NCBI GenBank assembly: GCA_963666465.1
Contig: OY762824.1
Coordinates: 4,898,001-4,962,000 of the forward strand
Reading direction: 5' to 3'
DNA: 64,000 nt
From: VXYL01 sp963666465
GTDB lineage: Bacteria; Pseudomonadota; Gammaproteobacteria; Pseudomonadales; Azotimanducaceae
In this document: one piece after another, positions 53,080 to 62,411 of the stretch
Layout: each line of letters opens with the position of its first letter
Position numbering within the stretch: position 1 is the first letter of the stretch
The notes under the pieces: model-generated
What the model was told of the DNA's origin: nothing
The model's input: the letters and a program-made list of their open reading frames with translations, nothing else
Databases searched by the model: none
Translations under genes and position numbers: made by a program

Positions 53080-54525
53080 TTATGGGTTGGTGGAATCGCC
53101 GTCGAGACCGTCGATGAAGCGCCCCGGAGCCGATCCTGCGCCTGGCTCTCGCTCGCCGCCGGCTTCGCCTCCGTCCCAGCCGCTGCGTCCTTTCGCAGAG
53201 CACCCGCCTTGCTCGCAGGCGCTCTCTCCAGCAGCTGCCCTGCGAAAGGCTTCGTCGGCATCGAAGCCGGTCTCCAAGTCGGTGTCGTCGTCATCGGCAG
53301 GCAACGCGAGTTCGAGCTCCTCGAGATAGATGCGTTTGAGGATGCGCCGCAGTTGCTCGTATTGATCGTCCACCGTGCCCTGCAAGCGCAGGGTCTGGTT
53401 TTCGAGCTCGATGGTGTGGGAGGAGATCTCCCCCTCGGCGGATGTGCCGAGCTCCTGCAGCACTTCCGAGTGCAGCTTTGCCTCGGCGCGGTCGCCCACC
53501 GCAGACACGGAGAGGGTGGCGCCGGCGATGATGCCAGTGGCGCCGCCGTAGCGCGCCACGTCGCTGTCGCTGGCCTGGGCGAGGATGCCGCCGGCGAGGG
53601 CGGCGGCGCCGATCAGCGTCTTGCGCTTGGCCTTCTCGGTGACGCGGCGATAGGCGATGGCCTCGTCGTAGGTAGCTGCACGCCAGTCTTGGTAGGGGCC
53701 GCTCATCTGGGCGTGGAAGTTGTCGTAGTGTTCGTCGAGGGTGTCGATGAAGAGGTATTCCCGTTCCCGCACCTGGCGCACGCGCCCGAGCATGGGGTCG
53801 TTCTGGGCGGGAAGTCGGCGCAGTTCCCAACCGGAATCGGAGGCTTGAACGTAGCTCTCGAAGGCCTCAGGGGAGAAATCGCGGGCGAAGCGCATCTCGG
53901 CGGTGGTGCGGATGCGGCGGATGTCGTCGCGGCTGAGGGTTTGGTAGAAGGCGAGCATGTCGTCCGCTAGCTGCCGATAGGTGGCCTGGAACGGATCGAT
54001 GCCGGGCGGGATGCCGTCTTGATAGGCGTACTTGCTGGCGAGGGTGAGGTAGTTGCGCTCGAACCAGACGACGCCGCGAGCGTCTGTGACCGTCACGTCG
54101 AGTTCCATTCGCTCGCCGTCGGAGTGGGCGATGCTGCCGGTGACCACCACATCGACGGCGAAGGTCTCCCGCGGTGCCACGCGAACCGCGCCCCAGTTGC
54201 CGGTGGACTGCAGCATGTTCTTGGCGAAAAAGGCCATGTAGTTGGCCTCGGCCCGGCGCACTTCGGGGTTGATGTTGCGCTCCACCCGCTCGTCGAACGA
54301 TTTCGGCACGTTGGCGTCGAACACCGAGACGCCGACATCGAGCAGCATGTCTTCGGGGATTCCGGCATGAACCTGCTGCGGCGGCGAAAGATCCACCACG
54401 CGCACGGTCTTGGAGACGCAGCCAACGAGGCCAAGCGCGGCAGCCAACACCAACGCCAGCGGCAAGGCGATGCGCGCCTTGGGGGCTTCTCCTGAGGCTC
54501 GGATGTCCATGCGCGTAGCTTGCAT
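53080..54525 (-). CDS. lipoprotein with central helical domain, cluster member
   Basis: 481 residues from ATG 54525, with GAGGGGG 7 bases upstream. Lipobox L-G-L-V-G-C (Cys about residue 36). The first domain (about 60-200, V-S-V-F-D-A-N-V-P, V-D-V-V-V-T-G-S-I) resembles the lipoprotein encoded at 43222 in outline. A glycine/alanine-rich hydrophobic stretch near residue 310 (L-I-G-A-A-A-L-A-G-G-I-L) could insert in a membrane. A coiled segment (V-D-D-Q-Y-E-Q-L-R-R-I-L) and an acidic, low-complexity tail follow. No named family recognised. Probably outer-membrane linked. Confidence 0.75.
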   Translation of the reverse strand: MQATRMDIRASGEAPKARIALPLALVLAAALGLVGCVSKTVRVVDLSPPQQVHAGIPEDMLLDVGVSVFDANVPKSFDERVERNINPEVRRAEANYMAFFAKNMLQSTGNWGAVRVAPRETFAVDVVVTGSIAHSDGERMELDVTVTDARGVVWFERNYLTLASKYAYQDGIPPGIDPFQATYRQLADDMLAFYQTLSRDDIRRIRTTAEMRFARDFSPEAFESYVQASDSGWELRRLPAQNDPMLGRVRQVREREYLFIDTLDEHYDNFHAQMSGPYQDWRAATYDEAIAYRRVTEKAKRKTLIGAAALAGGILAQASDSDVARYGGATGIIAGATLSVSAVGDRAEAKLHSEVLQELGTSAEGEISSHTIELENQTLRLQGTVDDQYEQLRRILKRIYLEELELALPADDDDTDLETGFDADEAFRRAAAGESACEQGGCSAKGRSGWDGGEAGGEREPGAGSAPGRFIDGLDGDSTNP

Positions 54526-54895
54526 CAAATCCCCCTCATTTGGGGCAACCTCCTCGTGCCTGCGTGCGGCCCCCGCAAGGTGGGTGGCTGTTCTTGCGCT
54601 CCAGTAGTGCGGGGCATGTGCGTCTGCCCCGAGGCGCCTGTCTTGCGTCGATGGTCTTGCGTCGATGGAACGAGTGACGCAAGTGTCGCCCTTGCGCCGC
54701 CCGCGTGCGTTCGGCAGGCAAGGCATGGTGGCTCATTCAACGCCGCTTCGTGCGCGCTTCGGTACGCAAGGGAGGGCAGAATGCCCCAGAATCTTCCCCT
54801 TCGGTCCGCATCCACAAGGCACGCGCCGCCCCTTTAGTCACTCCCCCTTCGGAGGGGGCAGGCACGCCACCAAACCTCCAACGCGTTGACCCTAC
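54526..54895. repeat. gene-free gap with short repeats
   Basis: 370 bases between two cluster genes. Seen here: the doubled TCTTGCGTCGATGG at about 54641-54668 and a weak REP-like GGAGGGCAGAATGCCCC near 54772. No gene supported. Confidence 0.4.
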
Positions 54896-56488
54896 CTAAC
54901 CTTCCTTGTACCGCCGCAGTTCCTCCCAAAGCGCCTCGCGGAGTTCCGGGTCGGTCTCCGCCATCGCCGCTTCGCGGATTTGCCTTGCCACCACGTCGTC
55001 ATCCCTTGCGTCAGGAACGTCCGGCGGCGCGGGCGCGACGGGCGGAGCTGGCGTTGCGGCAGCGTCGCCTGGGCGCCTGTCGCCGACTGCGCGGCCACCG
55101 GCGCGGGACGCTCCGCCGCCTGAATTGCTGCGGGAACCTGCGGCGTCCTCGACCTGGCCGGTGCCGGTTTGGCCTGCTGCCTGTGGCGAAGGACGGTTGG
55201 CGGCACGCTCGTTGGCCCTCGCCACCAGCACGCCGCGTTCGTCAAGGATGCGGCTGTCGAACACATCGAGGGCTGCACGCAACTCGCCGTCACCGCCCTT
55301 GGTGGCGCCGCCTTGTCCATCCGCTCGGCCGCGCTGTGCCTCACCGCTGCGGCCGCGGCGGTTTCCGGCGCCCTCGGGGTCGCCGGCGCGGCTGGACTCC
55401 GAAGCTCCGCCTTGGCCGTTGTCAGCATCGGCCACCCTCTCGCCGCCGCTGTCTTCGCCGGACTCGGCGGCGCCGGTGCGTTCCTCGCCGCCGCCGGGAA
55501 GCTCGGTTCCCGTTTCCCAGCCATCGTTGGTGCCGCCGGATGCATCGGGGCGGTCGCCAGCGCCCGAGGTTTCGTCTTCACCGCCGGTGCCGGCCACCGA
55601 TTCGCCATTGGCATCGCCGCCAGCCTCATCCTCTTCGCCGGGCCGGCCGGCGGCCTGCGCGTCTCCGCCATCGTCGCCGGCTTCCAGGCGCCCGTCTGGG
55701 CCACCGGCCGCCTGTTCCTCGTCTCCGTCGCTGCCTGCGGGACGGCTTTCGGATCCGCCAGCAACCCGTTCGCCATCCGCGCCACCGTCGGTGGCTTCCG
55801 GGCGACCGCCAGCCTGCTGCGTCGAGTCATCCCGCCCGCCGCCCTGCTCTGATGCCTCGCCTGGCCACTGTGCGGTGGCTGCCTCCGGCATCCCGCCGGC
55901 GTCGCTGGACGATTCGTTGCCTTGGGATTCGCCAGCCTGCTGCCCCCCCTGACCGGGACGTTGGCCACCCGCCTGGCTGGATGCGGACTCGGTGCCTTGT
56001 TGCCCGTCGCCTTGCTGCGCGTTCTGCTGGTCTTGCTCGCCGGGGCGCTGCGGCGGCCTCGGCATCTGCGGCATCTCGGCTTCGCTTCCCCCCTGCCCCG
56101 ACTGCGACTGACTGGAAGAGTCGCTGCCTGGCCTGGAATCGGATGGCATGGACGGTGGCGTCGGCATGGACGGCATGGACGCGGACGGTGGCGTCGGCAT
56201 GGACGGCATGGACGCGGACGGTGTCGTCGGCATGGACGGCATGGATGCGGACGGTGTCGTCGGCATGGACTGCGACGGCGTCGAAGGGCTCGACGAGGAA
56301 CTCTGCTGCGACTGGCTCTGGCTGGGTGAGGAGGGCTGTGGCGTGGACGGCATCTGGCTCGCCGACGGCATCTGGGGCATCTGCGGCATCGGCGGCGTTA
56401 TGGGCGACTGGCAGGCCGCGAGCGCCACTGCACTCACGAACCCAATGCCAGCCCCGCGCAGGAGTCCAAGGCGTGTTCGCGTTTTCAT
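54896..56488 (-). CDS. low-complexity lipoprotein, cluster member
   Basis: 530 residues from ATG 56488. Signal sequence with lipobox A-L-A-A-C (Cys about residue 26). Then a Met/Pro/Ser stretch with an 11-residue repeat (S-M-P-T-P-P-S-A-S-M-P) encoded by 33-bp DNA repeats, followed by about 300 residues of Gly/Asp/Glu/Gln/Ala-rich disordered sequence. Only the last 130 residues look folded: D-V-F-D-S-R-I-L-D-E-R-G-V-L and a helical C-terminus, L-R-E-A-L-W-E-E-L-R-R-Y. Such lipoproteins may span the periplasm or cell surface as flexible linkers. Composition, not homology, supports the call. Confidence 0.7.
   Translation of the reverse strand: MKTRTRLGLLRGAGIGFVSAVALAACQSPITPPMPQMPQMPSASQMPSTPQPSSPSQSQSQQSSSSSPSTPSQSMPTTPSASMPSMPTTPSASMPSMPTPPSASMPSMPTPPSMPSDSRPGSDSSSQSQSGQGGSEAEMPQMPRPPQRPGEQDQQNAQQGDGQQGTESASSQAGGQRPGQGGQQAGESQGNESSSDAGGMPEAATAQWPGEASEQGGGRDDSTQQAGGRPEATDGGADGERVAGGSESRPAGSDGDEEQAAGGPDGRLEAGDDGGDAQAAGRPGEEDEAGGDANGESVAGTGGEDETSGAGDRPDASGGTNDGWETGTELPGGGEERTGAAESGEDSGGERVADADNGQGGASESSRAGDPEGAGNRRGRSGEAQRGRADGQGGATKGGDGELRAALDVFDSRILDERGVLVARANERAANRPSPQAAGQTGTGQVEDAAGSRSNSGGGASRAGGRAVGDRRPGDAAATPAPPVAPAPPDVPDARDDDVVARQIREAAMAETDPELREALWEELRRYKEG
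56163..56261 (+). repeat. 33-bp coding tandem repeat, three units
   Basis: Units GGCATGGACGGCATGGACGC... begin at 56163, 56196 and 56229 with only a few changes. They encode the 11-residue Met/Pro/Ser repeat of the lipoprotein on the minus strand. Length is a multiple of three, so copy number can change without breaking the frame. Confidence 0.8.
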
Positions 56489-56801
56489 GGGGGCGCGCTG
56501 CGGGCGGTCGGACCGCTGGCGGACCATTCGAGCACGACAGCAGGCAACCACGTCAGCCTGGCTGAAGGCGCCCCGAATCAGGTTGCACGGGAGATTCGCT
56601 CGCAGTCTCATGGGACTCCTCGGTTGTCGGAAGGTCCGCCCCAGCATCATATTGCATTCGACGCCAACGCCGTGCGCAGGTTCCGCAAGCCGGGTCAGCG
56701 AGGTGCCTTCTGCAAGGGGGGCGTTGCCGGTAGAGCCGACGGTGAGCACAACCCATCATGAAGCCCACATCAAGGCCAACGCTTGCGGCGTTGTCTGCTT
56801 C

Positions 56802-56849
56802 GCCGGGGGCTCGGTCCCGAGTCTCTACCCGTCAGGCCGAGCCCCCGGC
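56802..56849 (-). terminator. 13-bp inverted repeat between cluster genes
   Basis: GCCGGGGGCTCGG (56802-56814) pairs perfectly with CCGAGCCCCCGGC (56837-56849). It lies 36 bases after the stop of the TPR/TonB-like gene. There is no T-tract, so it could weaken transcription or protect the upstream message. The rest of the 396-base gap to 56489 shows no gene. Confidence 0.4.
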
Positions 56850-56884
56850 TCGCTCGGCTCATTCTCCGCGCCGACAGCCTCTGC

Positions 56885-58174
56885 CTACCCCTTCGACGTA
56901 GCCTGCGCTTGGGAGGACGCGTCGAAGTACTCGAACTCATAGACGATGCGGATGTCGTCGCTTGGGTGCGGCCCCTCTTCCGTGAACACGGGTCGATAGC
57001 GCGCCCGCCTGGCCGCTCGCCGCACGCGGAAGTCCATCTTCCCCTCCGGCTCCGAACGCAGCGTGTCCATGCGTCCCACCTGGCCGTTCTCGCCCACATC
57101 CACGGACAGTTCCACCACGCCATTCCTTGGCGGCCCGATGCTGCCCTCCGGCCGCTTAGGCGGTCGCGGCAGCGGCAAGTAAAGGGGAGTCGCCTGCCCG
57201 AACAGAACCCGGCGCATGGCCGGCTCGTCCTCCAGCAGTTCCCAGGCGCGGCGATACAGCGCCTCCGCCCGACTCTGCTTCTCGAACATGAGGAACCAGT
57301 CGCCGAGTTCGAGCATGGCGCCAGCGACGTGGGCTGGCGTCGCATCCGGATGCTCACGCACCGCGTTGACCACTTCGATCAACGCCCGTTCGCCGCGCCC
57401 GAAGGCATTCACCGCAACCGTGCTGGCCCAGCGCTGCTCCCGCGAGAACGCCGTCCGAGGCGCTTCGATGGCATTGACATGGCCAGGCGGAAAGCGCTCC
57501 GCCCGATAGGTGGCGGCGATGCCGCGCAGGGCGCGAAGCCGGGCGCCGTTGGCGCGGCCATTGGCGCGAGCGACCTTCTCGGCGTGCTCAAACAGTCCCC
57601 GAGCCGAGAAGATGTCGTAGGTGGTGAGATACCAATCCGCCAAGGTAAACATGCCCGGCAGCAGTTCCGTGCTGGAGGGGCCGTGACTGCGTAGCAGGAT
57701 GTCGTAGGCATATTCGTGCCGGGCGTTGGCATCCGCGTAGTCGCCGGCCGCAACATGCACGGCTGCCTCGCGATAGATGACCTCCACCTGATCCGGATGG
57801 TGCAGCCCCCGATTCACCCGCATCACCTGCACCGCACGCCCGTAGGCGCCCAAGGCGCCGCCGGTGTCCCCCACTTGTGCCAAGGCATCGCCAAGCGCCA
57901 CCAATGGGCCGGCAAGGGCCATGTCATAGCGGTGCGAGCGACGTTCGATGGCGTCGATGGCCGACTCGGCGGCATCGATCGCAAGCAGGAACTCCCGCGC
58001 ATCCACCAGCGCCCGCGCCCGCTCTGCCGACGTGTCTTCGGCGAGCGCCAGCGGCGATAGCGCCCCGAGGGCCACGACCACCATGGCCCCAAGCGCGCCA
58101 CGCACGACGCCCGCGGCCGCCGGCGGCACCCGCCCGCGCGCCCGCGAAACCTGCAAAGTCGGTTGGTTGCGCAT
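56885..58174 (-). CDS. TPR protein with TonB C-terminal-like domain
   Basis: 429 residues from ATG 58174. Signal peptide or single anchor (M-V-V-V-A-L-G-A-L-S-P-L-A-L-A, cleavage near residue 46). TPR-like helices follow (about 50-320; A-L-G-A-Y-G-R-A-V-Q-V). The last 95 residues read V-V-E-L-S-V-D-V-G-E-N-G-Q-V and A-R-R-A-R-Y-R-P-V-F, the TonB C-terminal-domain pattern that contacts outer-membrane partners. There is no proline-rich spacer. First gene of the minus-strand cluster. With the ExbB-like and ExbD-like members it would complete a Ton-type triad, which is my inference. Confidence 0.8.
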   Translation of the reverse strand: MRNQPTLQVSRARGRVPPAAAGVVRGALGAMVVVALGALSPLALAEDTSAERARALVDAREFLLAIDAAESAIDAIERRSHRYDMALAGPLVALGDALAQVGDTGGALGAYGRAVQVMRVNRGLHHPDQVEVIYREAAVHVAAGDYADANARHEYAYDILLRSHGPSSTELLPGMFTLADWYLTTYDIFSARGLFEHAEKVARANGRANGARLRALRGIAATYRAERFPPGHVNAIEAPRTAFSREQRWASTVAVNAFGRGERALIEVVNAVREHPDATPAHVAGAMLELGDWFLMFEKQSRAEALYRRAWELLEDEPAMRRVLFGQATPLYLPLPRPPKRPEGSIGPPRNGVVELSVDVGENGQVGRMDTLRSEPEGKMDFRVRRAARRARYRPVFTEEGPHPSDDIRIVYEFEYFDASSQAQATSKG

Positions 58175-58395
58175 TGCTCCGCGGCACACCTCGCAAGCGT
58201 GTCTGAAGGTCCGTGGCGGAGGCATCCGGCACTTGGCGCGAGTGTCTGCGGCCCAAGCGAGACAGTCAAGGTCTATCCGCCCGCTCCTGCGAGTTGAAGA
58301 ATTCCGAAGGAATCTTCGGAGTGGGAAGGCCGCTTGCGCAAGACGCCTCCGAGCTAGGCCGACCGGGCGTCGGCCCTTTGCGCCAACCAACCCTT

Positions 58396-58830
58396 ATGGG
58401 ACTCTTGTATGGGACTCTTGGCTCTCCAGAGACGGAGTGCCCGTCAAAAGCCTGGCCAAGCTGACATCTTCGTCGAGTTCCCCCCAGTGAACCCCCGTCC
58501 CGCCGTCGATGTCCAACTCGCCCTTTCGGTCGCCGTCGCGTGGGCGAGCCTCGGATACCAGCTGGAAGGAACGTTGAGGGCTCTTCCGTCACTCAGCGTC
58601 ACGCTTGGCGTATCGTCTGACACGTTCACGTGCAGGAGGACCAGCGGTACTCCGAAGTGTTCATGCCAAGCCTCGATGATCTCCGCGCCGTGTTCCTCGA
58701 CCAAGCTCGACATCCGGTTTATCTCCGCTGCGCGGAAGCCGCCGCTCCGTCGCAGGCGCGCGGGATCCAGCCAGAAGGTCGGGGGAGTGTCCGGCAAGTG
58801 CTCCCCCGGTCCGCCATGTGCGCCCGTCAG
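58396..58830 (-). pseudogene. broken DUF4160-DUF2442 locus
   Basis: Reading leftwards, F-W-L-D-P-A-R-L-R-R-S-G-G-F and A-E-I-N-R-M are the second half of a DUF4160 domain; its N-terminal half is absent. V-N-V-S-D-D-T-P-S-V-T-L-S-D-G-R and W-Y-P-R-L-A-H-A-T then begin DUF2442. Near 58510 one base is missing. After it the other frame continues G-V-H-W-G-E-L-D-E-D-V-S-L-A-R-L-L-T-G to a stop near 58396, the normal DUF2442 end. These two domains are usually adjacent small genes, thought to be toxin-antitoxin-like. Here they are fused, truncated and shifted, so not functional. Confidence 0.65.
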
Positions 58831-58931
58831 CGGCTGGCGTCGGCTTTGCGCGCCTTCTTGCGACGGCGCGAATTGCCAAAGGTTCCCCGGTTGATCTTGC
58901 CCCGCCGCGTGCGAACGTCGCCCTTGCCCAT
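58827..58931 (-). CDS. thx: 30S ribosomal protein THX (bTHX)
   Basis: A 34-residue, strongly basic protein from ATG 58931: M-G-K-G-D-V-R-T-R-R-G-K-I-N-R-G-T-F-G-N, then R/K-rich to the end. This is the signature of ribosomal protein THX, which sits in a cavity at the top of the 30S head. The length fits the family, which is easily missed because of its size. It lies just upstream of the broken DUF4160 locus on the same strand. Confidence 0.88.
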   Translation of the reverse strand: MGKGDVRTRRGKINRGTFGNSRRRKKARKADASR

Positions 58932-59080
58932 GCATCTGCCGCCAAGTTTGAAGGAGCGCGAACTATGGCGCACCCTGCGGCCCCCGGGCAAGGGCGACGC
59001 ATGTCGCCCTTGCCCGGGGCGGTGTAAGGCGCAGCAATGGCGAGAGGGCAGGGCGCCCTCCCGCCGAATGCCGTATCGCC

Positions 59081-62000
59081 CTACAGGCTCACCCGGTAGC
59101 GCAGCATGAACATGCGGCCGCGGGCGTCGTGCAGGATGGCGGAATAGCCGTTGGCGGAATTCGCCACCGGCGGCTCTTCGGCGAACAGGTTGCGGATGCC
59201 AAACGTCACCGTGGCGCCCTCGGTGAGGGCGAGGGTGGTCGGCAGCGTGTAGCTGTAGTACACGTCTGTCCACCAGGTGGCGGGCACGACATAGGGGTTG
59301 TCCGGCCACGAGTAGCTGCCGATGTCGCGCCCGGTTGCGCGCAGCACGCGCAATCGGCGAGCGCCGGACCAGCCGCCGTCCCAGTCCACCTCATCGACGA
59401 ACCGCGTCTGCCAGAAGACGTTGTGGTTGCCCATGGCCCAGTTGATGTTGTAGTTGACCTTCCACTGCGGCAGCGGACGCGCGATGGGGGTCTGGATGCC
59501 CATTGTGCCGACGCCCTCAAAGGTCTGGCCGGCGTCGGTCTCGATGGTGTAGTCGTGGAAGTACGCCATCGCCGTGCCGAGGGTGAACATGCCGAGGCCG
59601 TCGGTGTCGATGCGGTAGGTCACCTCGATATCGACGCCGGCGGCGGTGCCTTTGTCGGCGTTGATGAAGTCCGGCAGGATTCGCACCGGGTTCAGGCCCG
59701 TGTTGCGGATCACCTTCTCCTGCACGGCGTAGCCTTCGGGATAGGAACCGGCGCGCTCGGCACAGCGGGAGGGCACGGGTACGCTCGGATCGGCCGCAGC
59801 GCGGGCACAGCCGTCGCTGAACAGCAGCCTCGGTGCGCTCTCCTTGGTAATGAGCTGCTCGAAGTCGATCTGCCAGGCGTCCATCGTCACTGTCAGCCCG
59901 TCGAGCATGCCTTCCTGCGGGGCGTAGGTGAATCCCATGCTGAGCGCCTGCGACTCCTCAGGCTCCAGATCCGCGCCAGCGCTGATCCAGGGGATGAAGA
60001 AGGAGGTGTCGTTGTAGGGATCGTCGGTGTTGCTGACGATGGTCTGGGGGCCGATGAGCTGGAGGATGGAGCCGACCCGGAAGGAGCTGCCCCAGGAGCC
60101 GCGAATCGTCAACTCGTCCGTCGGCCGGTACAGGATCGAGATCTTCGGATCGACGGTCGAGGTGTCGATCTCGTCGAAGTTCTCGCGCCGGATGGCGATC
60201 TGGGTTTCCAGATCCTGCGAGATCGGCACTTGCAGTTCGGCGAACTGGGCGTCGGTGGTGACGGTGCCGGCGACGTTGCTGCCGCCGAAGCGGAATGCCG
60301 CGTTGAACTGGCGGAAGTTGATGTCGTAGTGCCGCAGCAATGTGGCCACGCGCTGCTGATAGCCGACGGCCAGGCCAACCGGGCCGGCGGGAAGGTCCAT
60401 GATCTCCCCGGCCGCCACCACGTCCACGACGCGCTGCTCGAATTCGTCGTTCTGCTGCCAGGTGCCGTCCAGCCACTGCAGGAGATCCGGCGGGTTCGAG
60501 ATGCTGGTCTGGGTGCCGTCCGGCAGCGTGACGATGTGCGGATTGGTGACCGGATCGCGGAAGCTGCCCGAGGCGTCAACGATGGCGCTGCCAAACGGGT
60601 TCAGGTAGTAGCAGCTGCCGTCCTCGAAGTTCGTGGCCCAGGTGCCGTCCGAATTCAGCGTGCCACCGCGGTAGGTACGGTTGCCGCTGCCGCGGTTCTC
60701 CTCCTTCCAGGCGTCGTCCTTGTCGGCCGAGTTGCAGTTGGGGCCGCCAAGACCGTGCAACGCCAGCACCGTTTCGGTGGCGCGGGAGTCTTCGACGTTG
60801 TACTGATACTGCGAGGACTCGCTGGCGGTGAAGAAGGCGTTCACCGTCCACGGACGTTCCATGAAGGTCACGTCCCACGTCAGCCCCACTGCGGCACGGA
60901 AGGTGTCGCGATCGCCGTCCTGCTGGGTGCGGATCGGGCGCACATGGAAAGGAATCAACGGCGAGCCGCCAATGAGACGGGAGCGGTTCACCAACGGCAC
61001 TGGGGTCATGCCGCGCCGCGCCGCGTCGTTGACGAGGGCGTGGTTGTGCGCCGGGATGACAGGCGTTCGCGTTTGCGGCGCGAGGGAGTTGAAGCGCCAG
61101 AACTCCTGCTCGGAATAGCCGCCCTCGAACGACAGCTCCAGGCTGTCGGTGATGGAGTAGTGGCCGGTGGCGTAGATCTTCTGCAGCAGCTCTTCCTCCT
61201 GAATGGAGAAGAAGTTGCCGTAGTCGATGGGGCAGCGGGTGTTCTCGCCTGCGCCGCTGGAGAAGAGCCCCAGCGCGCCGCCGTAGCCGTCCCATGCCGC
61301 GACCGCCTCGCAGTCGAGGTCGGCATAGCCCCAATCGGCCTCCCAGCCGGAAGTGCCGGGCAGGCGTGGAGCGGTGGTGCGCGGGGTCAGGCGCCCGACC
61401 TCGGCAGGAAACGGCGTGCCGTCTGCGAAGGTGAGCACAGCCGAGGACTCGGGCGGATACCAGCCAGGCTGGCCGGTGTCGGAGTAGCCGAAGCCGCCTT
61501 GGATTTCGTAAATGGCCGGGTCCTGGGTCGGAATCTCGTTGCGGCGCAGGTAATCCGTGCCGATAACGAAACCGCCGCGGTCGCCCTGGGCGCCGAAGAC
61601 GAGCCCGAAGGAGATTTCGTCGCCTTGGCCGGTGGCTTCGTCGGTGAGGAAGCGGGCGTCGAAGTCGAGACCCTCGAAGTTGTCGCGGGTGATGAAGTTG
61701 ACCACCCCGGCGATGGCGTCCGAGCCATACAGCGCCGACGAGCCGTCCTTGAGGATTTCCACCCGTTCCAGCATGAGTGTGGGAACCATCGAGTTGGTGT
61801 CCACGCCAGCGCAGCCGGCCGGCGTCATCCAGCCGGCGGTGTGGCGGCGACCGTTCACCAGCGGCAGCGTCGCGCACTCGCCCAGATTCCGCAGGTTGAT
61901 GGGGATCCGGCCCTGGCCGCCGCCGCCATCGAAGGTGCTGGCGCGAATCCAGCCACCGGATTCATACGGCAGGCGCAGCAGCAGTTCCTGAACGTCGGCG

Positions 62001-62230
62001 ATGTGCGCCTGTTCGATGTCCACGGCGGAGATGACCGTGAGTGGCGACGGCGAATCCTGCGCCGAGCGCTTGATGTAGGAGCCGGTGACCACGATCTCTT
62101 CCACGTCGCCGTCGGACGCTTCTTCGGACGTCTCCTGTGCCTGAGCCGGTGCCATGGTCAGCGCCGCAATGGCGGCTGTGGCCCATGCTGACAGCCACGG
62201 CCTCTTGTGCATCTTGGGTCTCGATTTCAC
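59081..62230 (-). CDS. TonB-dependent outer-membrane receptor
   Basis: 1049 residues from GTG 62230 (GAGAGG 11 bases upstream; ATG 62212 is possible). Signal peptide ends near A-P-A-Q-A. Plug: V-E-E-I-V-V-T-G-S-Y-I-K-R, S-P-L-T-V-I-S-A, I-L-K-D-G-S-S-A-L-Y-G-S-D-A-I-A-G-V-V-N. This N-terminal pattern is typical of the large TonB receptors for carbohydrates or peptides. The barrel ends L-R-Y-R-V-S-L. Cysteine pairs occur in extracellular-loop-like parts (C-A-T-L, G-C-A-G). It does not show the TSP3-like insert of the first receptor. Substrate unknown. Confidence 0.93.
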   Translation of the reverse strand: MKSRPKMHKRPWLSAWATAAIAALTMAPAQAQETSEEASDGDVEEIVVTGSYIKRSAQDSPSPLTVISAVDIEQAHIADVQELLLRLPYESGGWIRASTFDGGGGQGRIPINLRNLGECATLPLVNGRRHTAGWMTPAGCAGVDTNSMVPTLMLERVEILKDGSSALYGSDAIAGVVNFITRDNFEGLDFDARFLTDEATGQGDEISFGLVFGAQGDRGGFVIGTDYLRRNEIPTQDPAIYEIQGGFGYSDTGQPGWYPPESSAVLTFADGTPFPAEVGRLTPRTTAPRLPGTSGWEADWGYADLDCEAVAAWDGYGGALGLFSSGAGENTRCPIDYGNFFSIQEEELLQKIYATGHYSITDSLELSFEGGYSEQEFWRFNSLAPQTRTPVIPAHNHALVNDAARRGMTPVPLVNRSRLIGGSPLIPFHVRPIRTQQDGDRDTFRAAVGLTWDVTFMERPWTVNAFFTASESSQYQYNVEDSRATETVLALHGLGGPNCNSADKDDAWKEENRGSGNRTYRGGTLNSDGTWATNFEDGSCYYLNPFGSAIVDASGSFRDPVTNPHIVTLPDGTQTSISNPPDLLQWLDGTWQQNDEFEQRVVDVVAAGEIMDLPAGPVGLAVGYQQRVATLLRHYDINFRQFNAAFRFGGSNVAGTVTTDAQFAELQVPISQDLETQIAIRRENFDEIDTSTVDPKISILYRPTDELTIRGSWGSSFRVGSILQLIGPQTIVSNTDDPYNDTSFFIPWISAGADLEPEESQALSMGFTYAPQEGMLDGLTVTMDAWQIDFEQLITKESAPRLLFSDGCARAAADPSVPVPSRCAERAGSYPEGYAVQEKVIRNTGLNPVRILPDFINADKGTAAGVDIEVTYRIDTDGLGMFTLGTAMAYFHDYTIETDAGQTFEGVGTMGIQTPIARPLPQWKVNYNINWAMGNHNVFWQTRFVDEVDWDGGWSGARRLRVLRATGRDIGSYSWPDNPYVVPATWWTDVYYSYTLPTTLALTEGATVTFGIRNLFAEEPPVANSANGYSAILHDARGRMFMLRYRVSL

Positions 62231-62271
62231 TGTTGCGCTTGCCTCTCGTGGATGGGAAAAAAGCGGCGTAG

Positions 62272-62299
62272 TTTATAGTGGCTGCAGGCAGTGGCGCAA
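62272..62299 (-). promoter_or_regulatory. putative promoter of second TonB receptor
   Basis: On the minus strand TTGCGC (62299-62294) and TATAAA (62277-62272) are spaced 16 bases. An A-rich initial region precedes the GTG at 62230, with about 35 nt of leader. Confidence 0.45.
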
Positions 62300-62411
62300 C
62301 GCCATTGACGTGCGTTCGGAGGCCGCAGACGGCACCCGCAGGCCACGTCGAGACGCAGCAAGGGCGACGCGTGCGTGGCACCATGTCGGCCCCGTCTTTG
62401 GTCGTTCCGTT

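Noticed and set aside
54906..55952. Plus-strand open frame opposite the low-complexity lipoprotein
   Set aside because: It is S/P/A-rich shadow coding; the minus frame has a lipobox and fits the operon direction.
58831..58935. Extended N-terminus of the DUF4160 remnant over the thx gene
   Set aside because: Those bases encode the conserved THX protein in another frame; the extension has no DUF4160 similarity.
59129..62191. 1020-codon open frame antisense to the second TonB receptor
   Set aside because: Shadow frame with low-complexity A/G/V/R composition and no motifs.
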